Source of the DNA: Maribacter zhoushanensis | GTDB lineage: Bacteria; Bacteroidota; Bacteroidia; Flavobacteriales; Flavobacteriaceae | Reading direction: 5' to 3' | Assembly (NCBI RefSeq): GCF_029350975.1 | Contig: NZ_JARKMR010000002.1 | Span: 434,001 to 498,000 of the forward strand | Length of the DNA: 64,000 nucleotides | Shown here: piece by piece, positions 52,398 to 61,491 of the stretch | Numbering within the stretch: position 1 is the first letter of the stretch | Layout: each line of letters begins with the position of its first letter | Notes under the pieces: generated by a model | Told to the model about the DNA's origin: nothing | What the model saw: only the letters and a program-made list of their open reading frames with translations | Database searches by the model: none | Position numbers and translations under genes: made by a program

Positions 52398-52997
52398 TTA
52401 CTCTAAGTCCTGTAATAGTTCTTGCGCAGACCGGGTTACTTTAAGATAACCGTTATACGCCCATTTACAGAAAAACACCATGGCAACCATAGTAATAGCA
52501 AATATTAGATATTGCTCTGTTTTTAAACTGGTTAAGAAGACGTTTTTGTTTGATATTATTTTTGAGGTTACGGGAACTATAAAAACCAACCCAATAAAAC
52601 CTACGGCTATCCCTATTTGTTGCAATCTTAAAAGTCTATTCTTGGTCTTTAAGTAAAGTTTTAAGTTGTCTTTATACGAACCATTTAAAATATCAATGTT
52701 TTTTATCCTTTTTAAGGTAGAAAGTACCATTGCCGGTAATACAATTAAAAATGACAGGGTAAGTATACCGCATACCTGTAAATACCACGTATCCAATTTT
52801 TGAAAATTTATGAGTATAAAGAATGCAATAGCAAAACAGATAAGGGCTCCTAAAGTTTCATACTTGGTTATGGTGGTAAATTTATTCTGATATTTCTGCT
52901 TTGTCATATCTAATATTATTTGGTTCGTTAATTTCTTTTGTTGATTTAATTCATTGCTCATTTGTGTCCATGCAGACTGTAGTTCTTCTATATCCAT
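52398..52997 (-). CDS. Four-helix membrane protein, partner of the ECF sigma factor
   Basis: 199 residues. A cytoplasmic helical N-terminus (MDIEELQSAWTQMSNELNQQKK) is followed by membrane helices at about 50-66, 75-95, 129-149 and 164-182. It starts 2 bases after the sigma gene stop, a position where anti-sigma factors are found; it lacks the HxxxCxxC zinc motif of classical anti-sigma domains. A sigma-regulatory role is plausible but unproven. Confidence 0.75.
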   Translation of the reverse strand: MDIEELQSAWTQMSNELNQQKKLTNQIILDMTKQKYQNKFTTITKYETLGALICFAIAFFILINFQKLDTWYLQVCGILTLSFLIVLPAMVLSTLKRIKNIDILNGSYKDNLKLYLKTKNRLLRLQQIGIAVGFIGLVFIVPVTSKIISNKNVFLTSLKTEQYLIFAITMVAMVFFCKWAYNGYLKVTRSAQELLQDLE

Positions 52998-52999
52998 GA

Positions 53000-53488
53000 T
53001 TATTGTTTTGTCATGTTAGTTTTTAATTTTTTCTTTATACGGGATATTTTAGTACCCACATTGCTATCGCTTAGTCCTGTTATTTGTGCTATCTCTTTAT
53101 AGCTTTTACCTTCAAGCAAAAGAAAAATGAGTCCTTTTTCTAAAGTGTTCAAGTGTTGTAATTGTTGATATAGCAGCTTTAATTGCTCTTCTAAAACATC
53201 ATCTTTATAATCAGATTGAGTAATGAAAACATCGGCGACAGAAACCGAATCTGGTCTTCTTTTTTTCTTTTTAACAAATGTTATTGCCGTGTTCATTGCT
53301 ACACGATACATCCATGTGGTAATTTTGGAGTCGTTGCGAAAAGAGTCAAAATATTTCCAAAGTTGAAAGACTATCTCCTGGAACAAGTCTTCTTGATCTT
53401 CTTTCTTATCCGTGTAAATAGAGGTCACCTTATATAATAGTGCCTGGTGTTCACGTATTAAATCAGTAAAGACTTCTTCTTTCTGCAT
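53000..53488 (-). CDS. ECF-subfamily RNA polymerase sigma factor
   Basis: 162 residues. The sigma-2 region (about 10-80) contains DLFQEIVFQLWKYFDSFRNDSKITTWMYRVAMNTAI; sigma-4 (about 105-155) contains LEGKSYKEIAQITGLSDSNVGTKISRIKKKLK. It directs RNA polymerase to a specific promoter set, normally held inactive by the membrane partner encoded just downstream. Its promoter recognition is unknown. Confidence 0.92.
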   Translation of the reverse strand: MQKEEVFTDLIREHQALLYKVTSIYTDKKEDQEDLFQEIVFQLWKYFDSFRNDSKITTWMYRVAMNTAITFVKKKKRRPDSVSVADVFITQSDYKDDVLEEQLKLLYQQLQHLNTLEKGLIFLLLEGKSYKEIAQITGLSDSNVGTKISRIKKKLKTNMTKQ

Positions 53489-53635
53489 ATATAAAAACGT
53501 ATTTCCCCATTAGTATACATATTATCTCTATTGTCACACTTTCAAATGAATTCTTTTTTAAATTAAAACAAAAACAAGCTAACTCATACAACATGAGGTA
53601 TATATGTGCGTTTTATTAAAAAAATAAATAAAGGT

Positions 53636-53782
53636 ATGCAGTTTTTAAACCCAGAAATTGAGGCGTTGACAAAGAGAAAAGCCACACAAAGTTTAGTTAA
53701 GAAAGAAATTTCGTGCGGTATTTTTCAAGATGTAAAAGATATCCCGGTAGTTGATGAAGCAGTGGTACTTAAAAAAGTATAA
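53636..53782 (+). CDS. Small 48-residue protein, unknown function
   Basis: Starts MQFLNPEIEALTKRKATQSL and ends VVLKKV. A purine-rich AAAGG stretch 5 bases before the ATG could act as ribosome-binding site. It is soluble and mostly helical, with one Cys, and stops 3 bases from the amidohydrolase stop on the other strand. It has the look of a real gene (balanced amino-acid use, complete fill of the gap) but no homologue is recognised. Confidence 0.5.
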   Translation: MQFLNPEIEALTKRKATQSLVKKEISCGIFQDVKDIPVVDEAVVLKKV

Positions 53783-53785
53783 CCA

Positions 53786-54871
53786 CTATTCAAACAAAGA
53801 TGTGTCTAAGCCCGGAATAAGGTTTAACGCATTTTGATAATATAGTTTTTTCAGAACTTCATCAGGTAGGTTCAATCCGTACATGGACCAAAATGCATGA
53901 TATTTCTTGTAATAAGGAAAGTATTCATCGTTGCTTTCAAGTACTCTAAAGTATGTTGGAAATTCTTCTGGTTTCCAACTATCCTTACCAAACAGCATCC
54001 TGTCTTGGTATTTTATAAAAAAGGCTCTAGCATTCTGAGGTTGCCTTCCTAATTCAGCTATTACCGCAGATATACCCACATTCATATTTGGCATAGCATC
54101 TAACAACTCACCAAGTTTTTCAAGATTGTTGGCATGCCAGCCCATATGAGCATTTATGAATTTAGTTTTAGGATGTTTTTTAAACACATTATGTTGCTCT
54201 TGAATAATCTGCTCAAAAGGAGCAGGATCTGTAGCAGTACGTTTTCTTCTAGGATGGGTTTTTAATTCTAACCAGCGCTCATTGTCCGCATCCATTTCAT
54301 CCCAAAAAGGCTTTGGATCTGCCGCGTGTATTAAAACAGGGACACCCATTTCTGCACATTTTGCCCAAATAGCATCTAAACGAGGGTCATCTATTGCTAA
54401 ACGATTACCGTCAGAATCTTTATTTCTTAATCCAAGACTTTTAAAAATTTTTAAACCTTTGGCTCCATTCTTAATATCTTTCTCTAATTGTGCTGCAGCT
54501 TGTTCTCCCCACTCCATATCTTTAGCACCTTCAAAATCAACATTTGCAAAAACGACGAATCTATTAGGGTAACTTTTATTGATATTATCTATTTTCTCTT
54601 TTAGGCTTGCTCCAGATCTACCGCTTAGGTTAACCATGATAGCTTCGTTCATGGCATCCATATGAGAAACTAAACCAGTTAATGCCTCTACTGACATGTC
54701 TCTTTGATGGCTGTGTACGTCAATAAAAGGAAACTTTGCTTTTGTGATTTCTGCTCCAGGTACTACTAAGGTAGATTTGGGATTGTACTCTTCAAACCCC
54801 ATTTCTTGAGCTGTAATTGTTGAAATAGCCAAGGAAGTAAAAAGCGTAAGGAACGTATATTTTAGTCTCAT
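53786..54871 (-). CDS. Exported amidohydrolase-family TIM-barrel protein
   Basis: 361 residues with a signal peptide (cleavage near TAQ, residue 22). Amidohydrolase_2-type motifs: FIDVHSHQ (metal ligands H53, H55), LIHAADP, NAHMGWHANNLEKL and MLFGKDSW, where the usual Gly-Thr/Ser-Asp is Gly-Lys-Asp. Members hydrolyse or decarboxylate cyclic or aromatic substrates. It is the last gene of an operon after xdhC- and mocA-like genes, starting 1 base after the mocA stop. The role in a molybdoenzyme-linked pathway is inference. Confidence 0.85.
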   Translation of the reverse strand: MRLKYTFLTLFTSLAISTITAQEMGFEEYNPKSTLVVPGAEITKAKFPFIDVHSHQRDMSVEALTGLVSHMDAMNEAIMVNLSGRSGASLKEKIDNINKSYPNRFVVFANVDFEGAKDMEWGEQAAAQLEKDIKNGAKGLKIFKSLGLRNKDSDGNRLAIDDPRLDAIWAKCAEMGVPVLIHAADPKPFWDEMDADNERWLELKTHPRRKRTATDPAPFEQIIQEQHNVFKKHPKTKFINAHMGWHANNLEKLGELLDAMPNMNVGISAVIAELGRQPQNARAFFIKYQDRMLFGKDSWKPEEFPTYFRVLESNDEYFPYYKKYHAFWSMYGLNLPDEVLKKLYYQNALNLIPGLDTSLFE

Positions 54872-54872
54872 A

Positions 54873-55499
54873 TTATGGATTAATATCTGTTTTGGTTCTA
54901 TTGATTAATTTGTCGTATTCTAGTTTTGTGTCAATATCAATAATCTGATTTGATGCTTCTAAAGAAATTATAGCATTTCCATTTTTATTTAAAAGTTCCT
55001 TTGCACCGAAGTCCCCTTCTAATTGAGACAAATTATGAAATTGCAATTTAGGAAACAATGCGGGTACACCTACCTTTTTACCGTAGTTTGTTGCAATAGT
55101 TTTTGAAGTATTCTCTTTAAATTCTTTTATCAACATGTTTAGATAATTGGAGCTCAATAAAGGCTGGTCAGCAAGACAAATCAAAATTCCGTCTATATCT
55201 GTATTCTCTTTAAGTACGGCTTTAACTCCATATGCAATACTATTTCCAAGTCCGTTTACCCAGTTAGGGTTTACAATCACACTAATATCACTTTCGACAA
55301 AACGACATTCAGAAGTAATAAACTCAGCATTTGAACCTAATATGATATGCAGAGAATTGGCTTGACTCTGCTGAACGGTTTTAACCGTTTCCAATAAGAA
55401 GTTTGAGTCTTTCCATGGCATTAATTGCTTTATACCGTTCATACGTCTAGAAGCGCCAGCTGCCATGATGAGTACTGCTATCTGTAGTTTTTTCTCCAA
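54873..55499 (-). CDS. MocA-like NTP transferase (molybdenum cofactor cytidylyltransferase type)
   Basis: 208 residues with a TTG start, 2 bases after the xdhC stop; the first ATG would cut the conserved core VLIMAAGASRRMNGIKQLMPW, so TTG is preferred. The nucleotide-binding start, ILICLADQPLLSSNYL (metal-binding Asp) and GDFGAKELL are typical of MocA/MobA-like proteins that add CMP to molybdopterin for xanthine-oxidase family enzymes. Confidence 0.86.
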   Translation of the reverse strand: MEKKLQIAVLIMAAGASRRMNGIKQLMPWKDSNFLLETVKTVQQSQANSLHIILGSNAEFITSECRFVESDISVIVNPNWVNGLGNSIAYGVKAVLKENTDIDGILICLADQPLLSSNYLNMLIKEFKENTSKTIATNYGKKVGVPALFPKLQFHNLSQLEGDFGAKELLNKNGNAIISLEASNQIIDIDTKLEYDKLINRTKTDINP

Positions 55500-55501
55500 T
55501 T

Positions 55502-56506
55502 TTAAATTGTATTCAATTTATCTCTCAACTTTACGGGTTGTGTCTTGCGTATAACGGTCAATATTTCTGCTAAAATTGAAATAGCAATTTCTTGTGGAGT
55601 TTCTGCACCAATATTTAATCCTGCAGGACCATGAATATTTTCAATAAAATCCATATCAATATCCATATCGTGTTCCAACAATTCAGAAAGTAATTTTTCC
55701 CTTCTTTTTATGGGGCCTAGAATACCTAAATAGGTAGGTTTACTATTTTTTAATCTCATTAAATACTTTAAGTCTTTTACATAACTATGTGTCATTAAAA
55801 GAACAGCGGTATTGTTATCTATAGTTTCAACAGGAAGTTCTTCTGGCTCAAAATCCAATAATGCATCAATTCCATGAAAATCTGAAATAGACTTATTCTC
55901 TTTAGGAGTAATGGCAACATTCACTTCCCATCCCATACTTAATCCAAAATGAACTAATTGAACAGCATCGTGCTCACCCCCTATTAATAAAAGTCGTTGA
56001 CAAGGTTGCATTGTCTGCAAGAAGTGCAGACTATTTTCTTGTTTTTTAGTACCTGAATTAAATGTATAAGTAGTTGAATTCAGGTGTATAAAAGTGCCAT
56101 ATCCCTCTAATTCACCATATTCTTTGATATAAGATGTGCTTAGCTTGAACGATTTCCGATTTTTGATAATTGAATTAAAATCAGCTATAAGCGCTTCTTC
56201 TGGTGTAAAGGACTCTATTAATATATAAAGTAAACCTTCACAACCTAGTCTAAACCTACCATCATAGGTCATAAGTTTTGTAGCTCGATTCTCGAAAACG
56301 GATTGTGCTTGAAACAAAACTTCTTTCTCAACACAACCGCCACTGACAGCCCCTATCATAACATCATCTTCACGAATAAGCATACGAACCCCAGGTTTAC
56401 GGTAAGAAGAACCATCTAAAGCTACTACCGTAGCAAGAACGCACCTAACATTTGCCAATTTAGCAATGCCGTACTCCTTAATTATCTTTTTGAATTCGTG
56501 AGTCAT
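55502..56506 (-). CDS. XdhC-family molybdoenzyme maturation protein
   Basis: 334 residues. The N-terminal XdhC domain has VLATVVALDGSSYRKPGVRMLI, GAVSGGCVEKEV and LGCEGLLYILIE; the C-terminal Rossmann half has LLLIGGEHDAVQLVHF and the signature HSYVKDLKYLMRL...YLGILGP and HGPAGLNIGAETPQEIAISILAEI. XdhC delivers sulfurated molybdenum cofactor to xanthine dehydrogenase-type enzymes. No such enzyme lies in this window. First gene of the xdhC-mocA-amidohydrolase operon. Confidence 0.93.
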   Translation of the reverse strand: MTHEFKKIIKEYGIAKLANVRCVLATVVALDGSSYRKPGVRMLIREDDVMIGAVSGGCVEKEVLFQAQSVFENRATKLMTYDGRFRLGCEGLLYILIESFTPEEALIADFNSIIKNRKSFKLSTSYIKEYGELEGYGTFIHLNSTTYTFNSGTKKQENSLHFLQTMQPCQRLLLIGGEHDAVQLVHFGLSMGWEVNVAITPKENKSISDFHGIDALLDFEPEELPVETIDNNTAVLLMTHSYVKDLKYLMRLKNSKPTYLGILGPIKRREKLLSELLEHDMDIDMDFIENIHGPAGLNIGAETPQEIAISILAEILTVIRKTQPVKLRDKLNTI

Positions 56507-56716
56507 TAACCATGGATTTTACACCTTCTAAAGTACTAAAATTAATACTAACATTCCTAAATGCTATTTGTCTTAAACCCAAATAAATATGGGTGTTCAC
56601 ACAATTTTTAACCCACAATATCTTCCGCTTTAACAATCTTTAACATTTATTTTTTCATTCCTTATAATTTAAATAAACTTTGACCGTTCTGCTAGTTGAA
56701 CCCGTAATAATTGAAT

Positions 56717-57808
56717 ATGAAGAATTTTTTGAAAACATTCAGTGTGTTTTTTATACTTACTCTAATAGTATCTTGTGGTAATGCAGATGATGATGTAAGT
56801 TTTGACCTAAATACAGGTGACGGACTAGGAAAAGGAACCGTAGTTGATGATTGTTTAGGCCTTGAAGAAGGAGAGCTTGTATTATCAATCCAAGAACAAT
56901 ACACAACTTTACCTGGTAAGGTTTCGGTATTTTTTAGAGTGTCTGATACCGGCGGAAATCCCGTTCCAGGTTTAACGGCAAATCAGTTTACAATTTACGA
57001 GCAAGGTAGAAACGATGATTGTTTTAATACCATTTCTACATCAGAATCATCGGCACGTATATCGCCTAACTCACAAATTTTCTCAAATAACACTTTACTT
57101 GTGTTAGACTTAAGTAATAGTGTATTGAGCAGTAGTTTAGAAGAATTAAAATTAGCTTCTACAAGTTTCATTGAAGCCGTTATGCCAGAAACAGCTGCAG
57201 AATCTGTAAAAATGGCTATTTATTGGTTTGATGGTGAAGATGAATTACACCTATTAAATGAATTGACATCTTCAAGAGTTGAACTTATGGAAGCAGTTGA
57301 TGGTATTACAGATGATATCAGTAACGACCCTTCTACAGATTTATATGGTGCTGTAATAAAGTCTACAGATATTGCGTCTGATTTAATCAAGGTATCAACT
57401 GAGGGCGGCAAAATTGGTGCTGCATCGGTAGTGTTGTTTACAGATGGTACAGATCAGGCTTCTCGTTATACAGAAGATGCGGCATTGAAAAAAGTAAATG
57501 AAGCAAATGCGAATATATCTTTCTTTAGCATTGGACTTGGAGCAGAAATAGATACTGGGGTATTAACTGCAGTTGGTAAAACGGCAAGTGTATTTGCTAC
57601 TAATAAAGATGAATTAGAAAATACATTTAGAGATATCTCTGAAAAGGTATCTGAAAGAGCAAATAGCTTTTACTTATTTGAATACTGTAGCCCTAAAAGA
57701 GATGGTAGTGGAGAAAACAATTTAGCAATAGAAATTGATACAGGTTCTAGACAAGGTGCAGTGCAAACCAAATTTAGCGCAAACGGATTTACAGGTGGTT
57801 GCGAATAG
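56717..57808 (+). CDS. VWA-domain lipoprotein
   Basis: 363 residues from the ATG at 56717; a TTG 6 bases earlier is unlikely. The lipobox is IVSC with Cys followed by GNADDD. A beta domain (FFRVSDTGGNPVPGL) is followed by a von Willebrand A domain with the metal site DLSNS and the late TDGTDQASRY segment, about residues 125-320. VWA domains bind proteins through a divalent metal. Surface adhesion or a sensing role is possible, but no partner is encoded next to it. It ends in a terminator. Confidence 0.88.
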   Translation: MKNFLKTFSVFFILTLIVSCGNADDDVSFDLNTGDGLGKGTVVDDCLGLEEGELVLSIQEQYTTLPGKVSVFFRVSDTGGNPVPGLTANQFTIYEQGRNDDCFNTISTSESSARISPNSQIFSNNTLLVLDLSNSVLSSSLEELKLASTSFIEAVMPETAAESVKMAIYWFDGEDELHLLNELTSSRVELMEAVDGITDDISNDPSTDLYGAVIKSTDIASDLIKVSTEGGKIGAASVVLFTDGTDQASRYTEDAALKKVNEANANISFFSIGLGAEIDTGVLTAVGKTASVFATNKDELENTFRDISEKVSERANSFYLFEYCSPKRDGSGENNLAIEIDTGSRQGAVQTKFSANGFTGGCE

Positions 57809-57828
57809 GTAAATCACCAACAAAATTT

Positions 57829-57858
57829 AAAAAGAAGCATGAAAATGCTTCTTTTTTT
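57829..57858 (+). terminator. Terminator of the VWA lipoprotein gene
   Basis: A perfect 12-bp inverted repeat (AAAAAGAAGCAT and complement, GAAA loop) followed by T residues, 20 bases past the stop. Confidence 0.9.
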
Positions 57859-57957
57859 TGCTCAAAATTGAAATGAACAACATATTGATAATCATCTCTT
57901 TGCACTAGTTATTTGCAGGCGGAAATGGATTAAGTCAATAACTTAAACATCTGATTT

Positions 57958-57965
57958 TAGATTTG
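57958..57965 (+). promoter_or_regulatory. Minus-7 box TAGATTTG of the OmpA-like gene
   Basis: Perfect TAnnTTTG match 47 bases before the ATG at 58013. Confidence 0.55.
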
Positions 57966-58012
57966 TGCCGTATATAAAACCGATTAGACTAATATTAATT
58001 AAAAAGAACAAA

Positions 58013-58843
58013 ATGAAAAAATTATCCTTAGTTACTATAGTATCGGTAGCACTTTTATCGTCTTGTGTTTCTAAAAAGAAATATGTTGCTTTAGAAGATA
58101 ACTTATCTCAAACTCAAAGTACTTTACAAAAGACACAAGTTGAGAAAGAAGAGCTACAAGCTCAAATGACAAAAATTGAAGCTCGCGTAGACGAGTACAA
58201 TTCAAAAATCAACTCATTAAAAGAGATGAACGATAGCCAGTTCACAAGTGTTGATGATGTTGCCGTTATGAGTAACAATACAAAAGCTAAGATGAGAAAT
58301 ACATTGAAAAATGTTGACCCTGCAAAATTAGCTGGTGCACAAACATTACAGGATTCAATGAACTTGGCAGTTTCTTACAAATTGAAGCAATCAATTTCTG
58401 AAGAAGGTGAAGATATTGATGTTAGCATTGATAAGACTGTAGTAATGATTAATATTTCTGATGAATTATTGTTCAACACTGCTAGTTATAATGTAAGTAG
58501 CAAAGCAAACAAAATTTTACAGAAATTGGCTGACGTAATCAAGTCTGAGCCAAGTATGGAAGTGATGGTTGAAGGTCATACTGATTCTAGAACAATTAAC
58601 ACTCCTATGGTTACGGATAACTGGGATTTAAGTGTAAAACGTGCTACTTCTATTGTACGTAAACTACAGAAAGAATATGATGTAGATCCTTCTCAATTAA
58701 TTGCTTCAGGTAGAAGTAGTTACTTGCCTTTAGTTGAAAATGATTCTAAGGAACATATGGCAATGAACAGAAGAACAAAGATTATCATCTTACCTAACTT
58801 AGATAAGTTCTTTGCACTTTTAGATGCTGAAGACGCTTTATAA
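58013..58843 (+). CDS. OmpA-family peptidoglycan-associated lipoprotein
   Basis: 276 residues from the ATG at 58013; an upstream GTG adds 16 residues before the lipoprotein signal MKKLSLVTIVSVALLSSC. A coiled coil (about 25-95, with SQTQSTLQKTQVEKEELQA) precedes the OmpA domain (about 145-265). The peptidoglycan-binding residues are in VEGHTDSRTINTPMV...DLSVKRATSIVRKL...NRRTKIII. It anchors the outer membrane to the cell wall. Confidence 0.92.
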   Translation: MKKLSLVTIVSVALLSSCVSKKKYVALEDNLSQTQSTLQKTQVEKEELQAQMTKIEARVDEYNSKINSLKEMNDSQFTSVDDVAVMSNNTKAKMRNTLKNVDPAKLAGAQTLQDSMNLAVSYKLKQSISEEGEDIDVSIDKTVVMINISDELLFNTASYNVSSKANKILQKLADVIKSEPSMEVMVEGHTDSRTINTPMVTDNWDLSVKRATSIVRKLQKEYDVDPSQLIASGRSSYLPLVENDSKEHMAMNRRTKIIILPNLDKFFALLDAEDAL

Positions 58844-58865
58844 GAATTTGAGTTTTATATGAAAT

Positions 58866-58893
58866 AAAAAGGGAAGCAAATGCTTCCCTTTTT
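58866..58893. terminator. Bidirectional terminator between OmpA-like and carboxypeptidase genes
   Basis: A perfect 13-bp inverted repeat (AAAAAGGGAAGCA and complement) with an AA centre and T-runs on both strands. Confidence 0.92.
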
Positions 58894-58915
58894 TTATGCT
58901 CTAAATCTAAACCTA

Positions 58916-60379
58916 TTATCTAAATATCATTCCGTTTGGTACTTGAATGTCAGATTTTTTTAAGTCAACTAAAAACCCGTTAATCACGGCATATTCTATA
59001 ACACCGTCTTTTTCTAAAAAGAAAGTCGGGTTTATTCCTGGCATTAAATTCAATTCAGGAATAATATACTTTGCACCTATTAAATGAACAGGAAATGGCG
59101 AATTAATGTGTTTGGCAGGAAACTTAGACAAACGTATATAACCATAACCTTGTTTTAATAGGTCGTTAAAGTTCAAGTTCTCAACTTCACTAAAAGTATT
59201 TAAAGTCTTTGGGTATACCTTTGCCTGCGTTATAGTATAACCAGTAGCATCTAAGGTTTCATACCCGTAATAGGTAGATAAATCTCCTTGATCTAAAATT
59301 CTACTACTATACCAAAAGGAGTTATGGTCCGGGTAATCTACTTCAATCTGATTCATACCTAAATCAATAGTATACGTATTACCCAAAAGTTCATAATTGG
59401 CACCAACAATTTTTAAATCGAACAGTTTTCTATCGTTCTCCGGAATTTTCTCATATTCTTCAATGTTGATTGATTCATAAGATTTTTGAGCAATAGTATA
59501 AATAGCAGATAAAATAGAAGTGTAATTCAGTTTTCTTATTTCCTGTTTTTCAATATCCTCGGGGAAACCTCCAGATTCTATTAAAATAGTACTTGTTCCC
59601 CATTTTTGAATATTATCGCCAAAGGCTCTAGGTTCAAAGTCATCATTATATCTACCCACTTGCCCAGGAGCATACTTCTGCAAAATATCATTCATAAAAA
59701 CAATGATTTTCATAGCATTGCCACGGGTTTCATTGATGTCTTTTTCATAATTATAGGCAGGGGCTAAATAGGAAATAGTAGCTGGTTTATCGGTACGTTC
59801 GGCATTATAATAAGTACTTTGATCGTGAAGGTTAAATCCGAAATCTGCATTAAGACTATCTCGCACTCTTTTTAATGTTTGAGATTCTGGCGACTGTAAA
59901 CGCAACGCATCCCTATTGATATCAATGCCCAATAGATTTCTGCGTTGATAAAGCTCAGCCCCATCTGGGTTTAGCATTGGTAAAAAGTGAACTGTTAAGT
60001 TAGCTAGAATAGCTTCTTTCTCTTTTTTAAAATCTGCACTGTCAAAGAAATTTAAAATATCAAAAATAGCCTGTGTAGCTGTAGGTTCGTTACCATGCAT
60101 TTGTGACCATAGAAAAACATTGGTATCGCCGGTACCAATACTGATTAAACTTAAATCTCTACCGCCAATAGATGTACCTGCCGTATTTACCTTAAACTTG
60201 TCATTGGTAGCAAGTTTGTCAATAAGAGGTTGTATATCGGTTCTTTTAATACGTCGTTTACCAATAGAACTTTCTTTATAGTTCTCATAGGTATCGTATA
60301 ACTGGGTAGTAATATTATCTGATTGCCCAATTGCAGAAAGGGTGCATAAGCTTAGTATGGAGAGTAGTATTTTTTTCAT
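58916..60379 (-). CDS. Secreted M14-family zinc carboxypeptidase
   Basis: 487 residues; signal peptide cleaved near GQSD (residue 20). Zinc ligands are H95, E98 (MHGNEPT) and H185 (NLHDQ), the substrate Arg is in NRD, and the catalytic Glu268 is in ILIESGG, all intact. The C-terminal 170 residues form an extra beta domain. It should cleave C-terminal residues from peptides, possibly peptidoglycan stems given its place in an operon with an Amidase_2 and a 3D-domain protein. It starts 22 bases after the amidase stop. Confidence 0.9.
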   Translation of the reverse strand: MKKILLSILSLCTLSAIGQSDNITTQLYDTYENYKESSIGKRRIKRTDIQPLIDKLATNDKFKVNTAGTSIGGRDLSLISIGTGDTNVFLWSQMHGNEPTATQAIFDILNFFDSADFKKEKEAILANLTVHFLPMLNPDGAELYQRRNLLGIDINRDALRLQSPESQTLKRVRDSLNADFGFNLHDQSTYYNAERTDKPATISYLAPAYNYEKDINETRGNAMKIIVFMNDILQKYAPGQVGRYNDDFEPRAFGDNIQKWGTSTILIESGGFPEDIEKQEIRKLNYTSILSAIYTIAQKSYESINIEEYEKIPENDRKLFDLKIVGANYELLGNTYTIDLGMNQIEVDYPDHNSFWYSSRILDQGDLSTYYGYETLDATGYTITQAKVYPKTLNTFSEVENLNFNDLLKQGYGYIRLSKFPAKHINSPFPVHLIGAKYIIPELNLMPGINPTFFLEKDGVIEYAVINGFLVDLKKSDIQVPNGMIFR

Positions 60380-60401
60380 TTAAAGTCCTTCTTTTTAAAT
60401 T

Positions 60402-61064
60402 CTAATTTGTTTTGGGTAATTCTTTGAAATTTAAGTTTTTGACCGCATTTCTAACGCTATTCATGAATTCAGATCCTGGGTCAGTTTTTACGGTACGATA
60501 ACCTTCATCTTTTTCTAACCAAAGTGGGTGATTTTCAAATAAGGTGTATTCATAATGACCTATTAAATAGTCAATATCATATTTATCCTTTAAATACTTT
60601 ACCAACCAAATGTTAGATTTTAGTTGCTCTTTGGTCAAAGGTAAATCTTCGCTACCGCCTACATTCTCAACGCCAATAGCACAATGGTTTAGGCCAATGA
60701 CATGGCGAGCCATAGTTGTTTCCGGTAATAATTGATAAATGGTACCATCTCTATCTACCATAAATTGAGAAGATACATTTAAACCGCTAACATTTTTTAT
60801 ATCTGGTCTCCAATTTGGTAAAGTAACAGGGTTGAATGCTTCAAAAGATTCTTCAAATGTTGGTATAACCGTCCAATGTAATACTATCATTTTAGGTTCA
60901 ATTTTTGGAGAATCTTGTTCTAGACCGTATCTGTTTTGAAGATACTCTAATGTCAATAACTTACGTTCTTCATTAAATGTAATAGGATACTCTACAATGG
61001 TTTTGGTTGTAGAGCAAGCAGATAAAATACAAACTAAAATAAGGTAAACTATATGTTGTTTCAT
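60402..61064 (-). CDS. N-acetylmuramoyl-L-alanine amidase (Amidase_2) lipoprotein
   Basis: 220 residues; lipobox ILSAC with Cys17. The T7-lysozyme-like fold has the zinc ligand H63 (VLHWT), the DRDGTIYQLL segment, MARHVIGLNHCAIGVENVGG, IGHYEYTL and KTDPG. It cleaves the amide between N-acetylmuramic acid and L-Ala in peptidoglycan. Its ATG overlaps the stop of the 3D-domain gene by 4 bases (ATGA), which couples translation. Confidence 0.92.
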   Translation of the reverse strand: MKQHIVYLILVCILSACSTTKTIVEYPITFNEERKLLTLEYLQNRYGLEQDSPKIEPKMIVLHWTVIPTFEESFEAFNPVTLPNWRPDIKNVSGLNVSSQFMVDRDGTIYQLLPETTMARHVIGLNHCAIGVENVGGSEDLPLTKEQLKSNIWLVKYLKDKYDIDYLIGHYEYTLFENHPLWLEKDEGYRTVKTDPGSEFMNSVRNAVKNLNFKELPKTN

Positions 61065-61486
61065 TCTTCCTTGATTTCTAGACTATCTTTTTCAACAGCA
61101 TACGTTATAGTTATTTTTCTTCTTCCCCATTCTTTTGCTTTCTTGACATTTTCACCCATATAAATATCAATACGGTTACGCCAACGAGAATGCATTTTAT
61201 CTTTAACTAAATAGACCCCGTCAAAGGTATCTATCTTTACCATGGTGTTATAGCTTAACCCTTTCTTTAGCAAATCTCTAGAGACGGCAATCCATTTTAG
61301 ACCCGGCTTTATAGAATCTCCCCACGCTGTAATAGCCGGGTGTTCATAAGATGTTTGGTACGGAAGTGAGTTATATGCAGTAGCCGTAACTTCTAAAGGA
61401 ACCCAATTATACTTATCATCCACAGGTTTTTCTGAACAGCTAAAGGCTATTATCAAGAAAACTAAAACGAATGATTTTTTTATCAT
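61061..61486 (-). CDS. 3D-domain lipoprotein, MltA-like lytic fold
   Basis: 141 residues; lipobox IAFSC with Cys17. The short beta-barrel domain matches the 3D (Asp-Asp-Asp) family: VTATAYN, AITAWGDSIKPGLKWIAVSRDLL, YLVKDKM and NRIDIYMG, where the three Asp are the presumed active residues. 3D domains occur in resuscitation factors and MltA transglycosylases. It starts 5 bases after the cytochrome/FG-GAP gene stop. Confidence 0.85.
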   Translation of the reverse strand: MIKKSFVLVFLIIAFSCSEKPVDDKYNWVPLEVTATAYNSLPYQTSYEHPAITAWGDSIKPGLKWIAVSRDLLKKGLSYNTMVKIDTFDGVYLVKDKMHSRWRNRIDIYMGENVKKAKEWGRRKITITYAVEKDSLEIKEE

Positions 61487-61491
61487 ACCTA

